Of a DNA stretch of 64,000 bases, positions 63,220-64,000 are shown one piece after another. Where the stretch lies: the NCBI GenBank assembly GCA_019279435.1, contig JAAALK010000086.1:15979913-16043912 (forward strand), written 5' to 3'. Below the pieces are notes generated by a model. It was not told the DNA's origin. It saw nothing but the letters and a program-made list of their open reading frames with translations, and made no database searches. This DNA is from Zizania palustris. Taxonomy: Eukaryota; Streptophyta; Magnoliopsida; Poales; Poaceae. Within the stretch, counting starts at the first letter, position 1; the number at the start of each line of letters is the position of its first letter. Both the position numbers and the translations under genes were made by a program.

Positions 63220-64000
63220 TGTTTATAGTAAAAATGGCATTAATGGTCAAATTAGGCAAATACTGAAAAATAGTATTTTGACCGAAAATGTGTCAAACCT
63301 GGCAAAGGCTGGTCTGACCGACTATGGTAGGTCGGTCCAACCGGCCAGGTCCGGTCAGACCGGACCAATGGGCTTGGTCAGACCGGCCAGGGTCTAGAAT
63401 ATGGATCCGAGGAGGATTCGAGATATTTTTGCCCAAATCTAATCTTAACAGGGTTTTGGCCGTATCTAACTCTATCTATAGCCAGGGATAACCAGCCCAC
63501 CCCCCTATAAATATTAGGGGCAAGGCCGATTCAAGGGCTCACTCTCTCGCTAATCTCAAAAATCCAAAGCCCTAGCTTTGAATCGTGTTTATTTCCTTTA
63601 CTTTCCGCATCTTCGTGGGTTTGCTTGAAAGCCCTCCGTTTGCCGTGTCCGTAATCACGGTAACCTTGCTAGTTAGCTTGTGAACCTCCCGTTAATCCAC
63701 GTAACGGATTGCTATCCTTTTTATCGGTTTTTATCGCCCTACTCAGTAATTCGGCCCTCTGGCCGAATTGTGTTTGATCTCTTATTATTTTTGCAGATAA
63801 ATTGCCTTCCTAAACACTTCGCCGGTCCGACCGGGGCCCTCCGCAACACGCTGCGCTAGGATCCATAGGTTGCACCCGAAGCCCCTTCGCATTGCGCCAC
63901 GCCGGAGCCTCTACCGAAGCCTGCGCGCCGGAGCCCACACACTTCGAAGTCTGCCTCACCGGTCTGACCAGAACCCTCCGCACCGCGCCGGAGTCCACCT
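63220..64000 (+). repeat. 3' LTR of the Tat-like element (cut by window end)
   Basis: 781 bp of an LTR homologous to 46925-48243, starting TGTTTATAG. TATA box at 63505-63514. It lacks the ~135-bp segment present at about 47520-47660. Confidence 0.92.

Larger units (their letters stand above)
46925..64000 (+). mobile_element. Ty3/gypsy Tat-like element, interrupted by copia, 3' LTR runs off the window
   Basis: Order on the plus strand: LTR 46925-48243, PBS, gag 48270-51204, [copia insertion 51205-58454], protease, RT, RNase H, second RNase H-like domain, integrase, polypurine tract, LTR from 63220. The second RNase H after the usual one is the hallmark of the Tat group. Coding parts have stops, a frameshift and changed catalytic residues, so it is not autonomous. 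It is related to the deleted element at 28441-35992 in gag, protease, RT and LTR start, but its LTR is distinct. An extra integrase piece precedes its 5' LTR. Confidence 0.9.

Noticed and set aside
1..64000. tRNA, rRNA or riboswitch genes
   Set aside because: I scanned by eye for cloverleaf boxes and conserved rRNA blocks and saw none. Primer-binding sites only resemble short tRNA 3' ends.

Overview
The window is plant nuclear DNA, most likely from a grass. It is dense with LTR retrotransposons of grass-type Ty3/gypsy and Ty1/copia lineages, with Tourist-like MITEs (TTA/TAA target duplications, GGGCCCGTTTGGATG-type ends), a hAT transposase and captured gene pieces. I see no prokaryotic, organellar, rRNA, tRNA or CRISPR signal. 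I can reconstruct one apparently intact host gene; almost everything else is mobile or broken.

Layout. 1-9575: a broken hAT transposase gene (minus strand) split by a complete but decayed gypsy element at 448-8097 (minus; 5-bp target duplication GTCTC; its polyprotein runs into its own LTR). 10844-21082: a four-exon minus-strand gene predicted to encode a 597-residue vasculin/GPBP1-like nuclear protein. Its last intron (5.85 kb) holds a 5'-truncated copia element, a foldback, tandem duplications and two nested Tourist-like MITEs; intron 2 holds a probable solo LTR. 21957-38636: a block bounded by inverted copies of a ~560-bp repeat, containing a decayed 2-oxoglutarate dioxygenase gene fragment, other exon-like pieces and very GC-rich tracts. 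I read it as a candidate gene-capturing transposon (Pack-MULE-like). It was later invaded by a small TIR element in the left arm and by a gypsy deletion derivative at 28441-35992 (TSD GCGTC).

39105-45810: a large LTR, non-coding retrotransposon sequence, a second LTR with a 233-bp internal duplication, and a degenerate plant-mobile-domain (PMD) reading frame antisense to that LTR. 45811-64000: a Tat-like gypsy element (plus strand) with two closely similar LTRs and a second RNase H domain. It is preceded by an extra integrase fragment that shares its LTR, and is interrupted by a Sirevirus-like copia element at 51205-58454. The right LTR runs off the window.

The retrotransposon parts fit a copy-and-paste history: LTR with TATA box, primer-binding site, gag, protease, RT/RNase H/integrase, polypurine tract, LTR. 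Nearly all coding parts carry stops, frameshifts or lost catalytic residues. The exception is the 813-codon gag of the Sirevirus-like element, which is open. The nesting order gives relative ages: hAT gene before gypsy 448-8097; captured-gene block before gypsy 28441-35992; Tat-like gypsy before the Sirevirus-like copia. All product names are read from motifs by eye; no database search was run.
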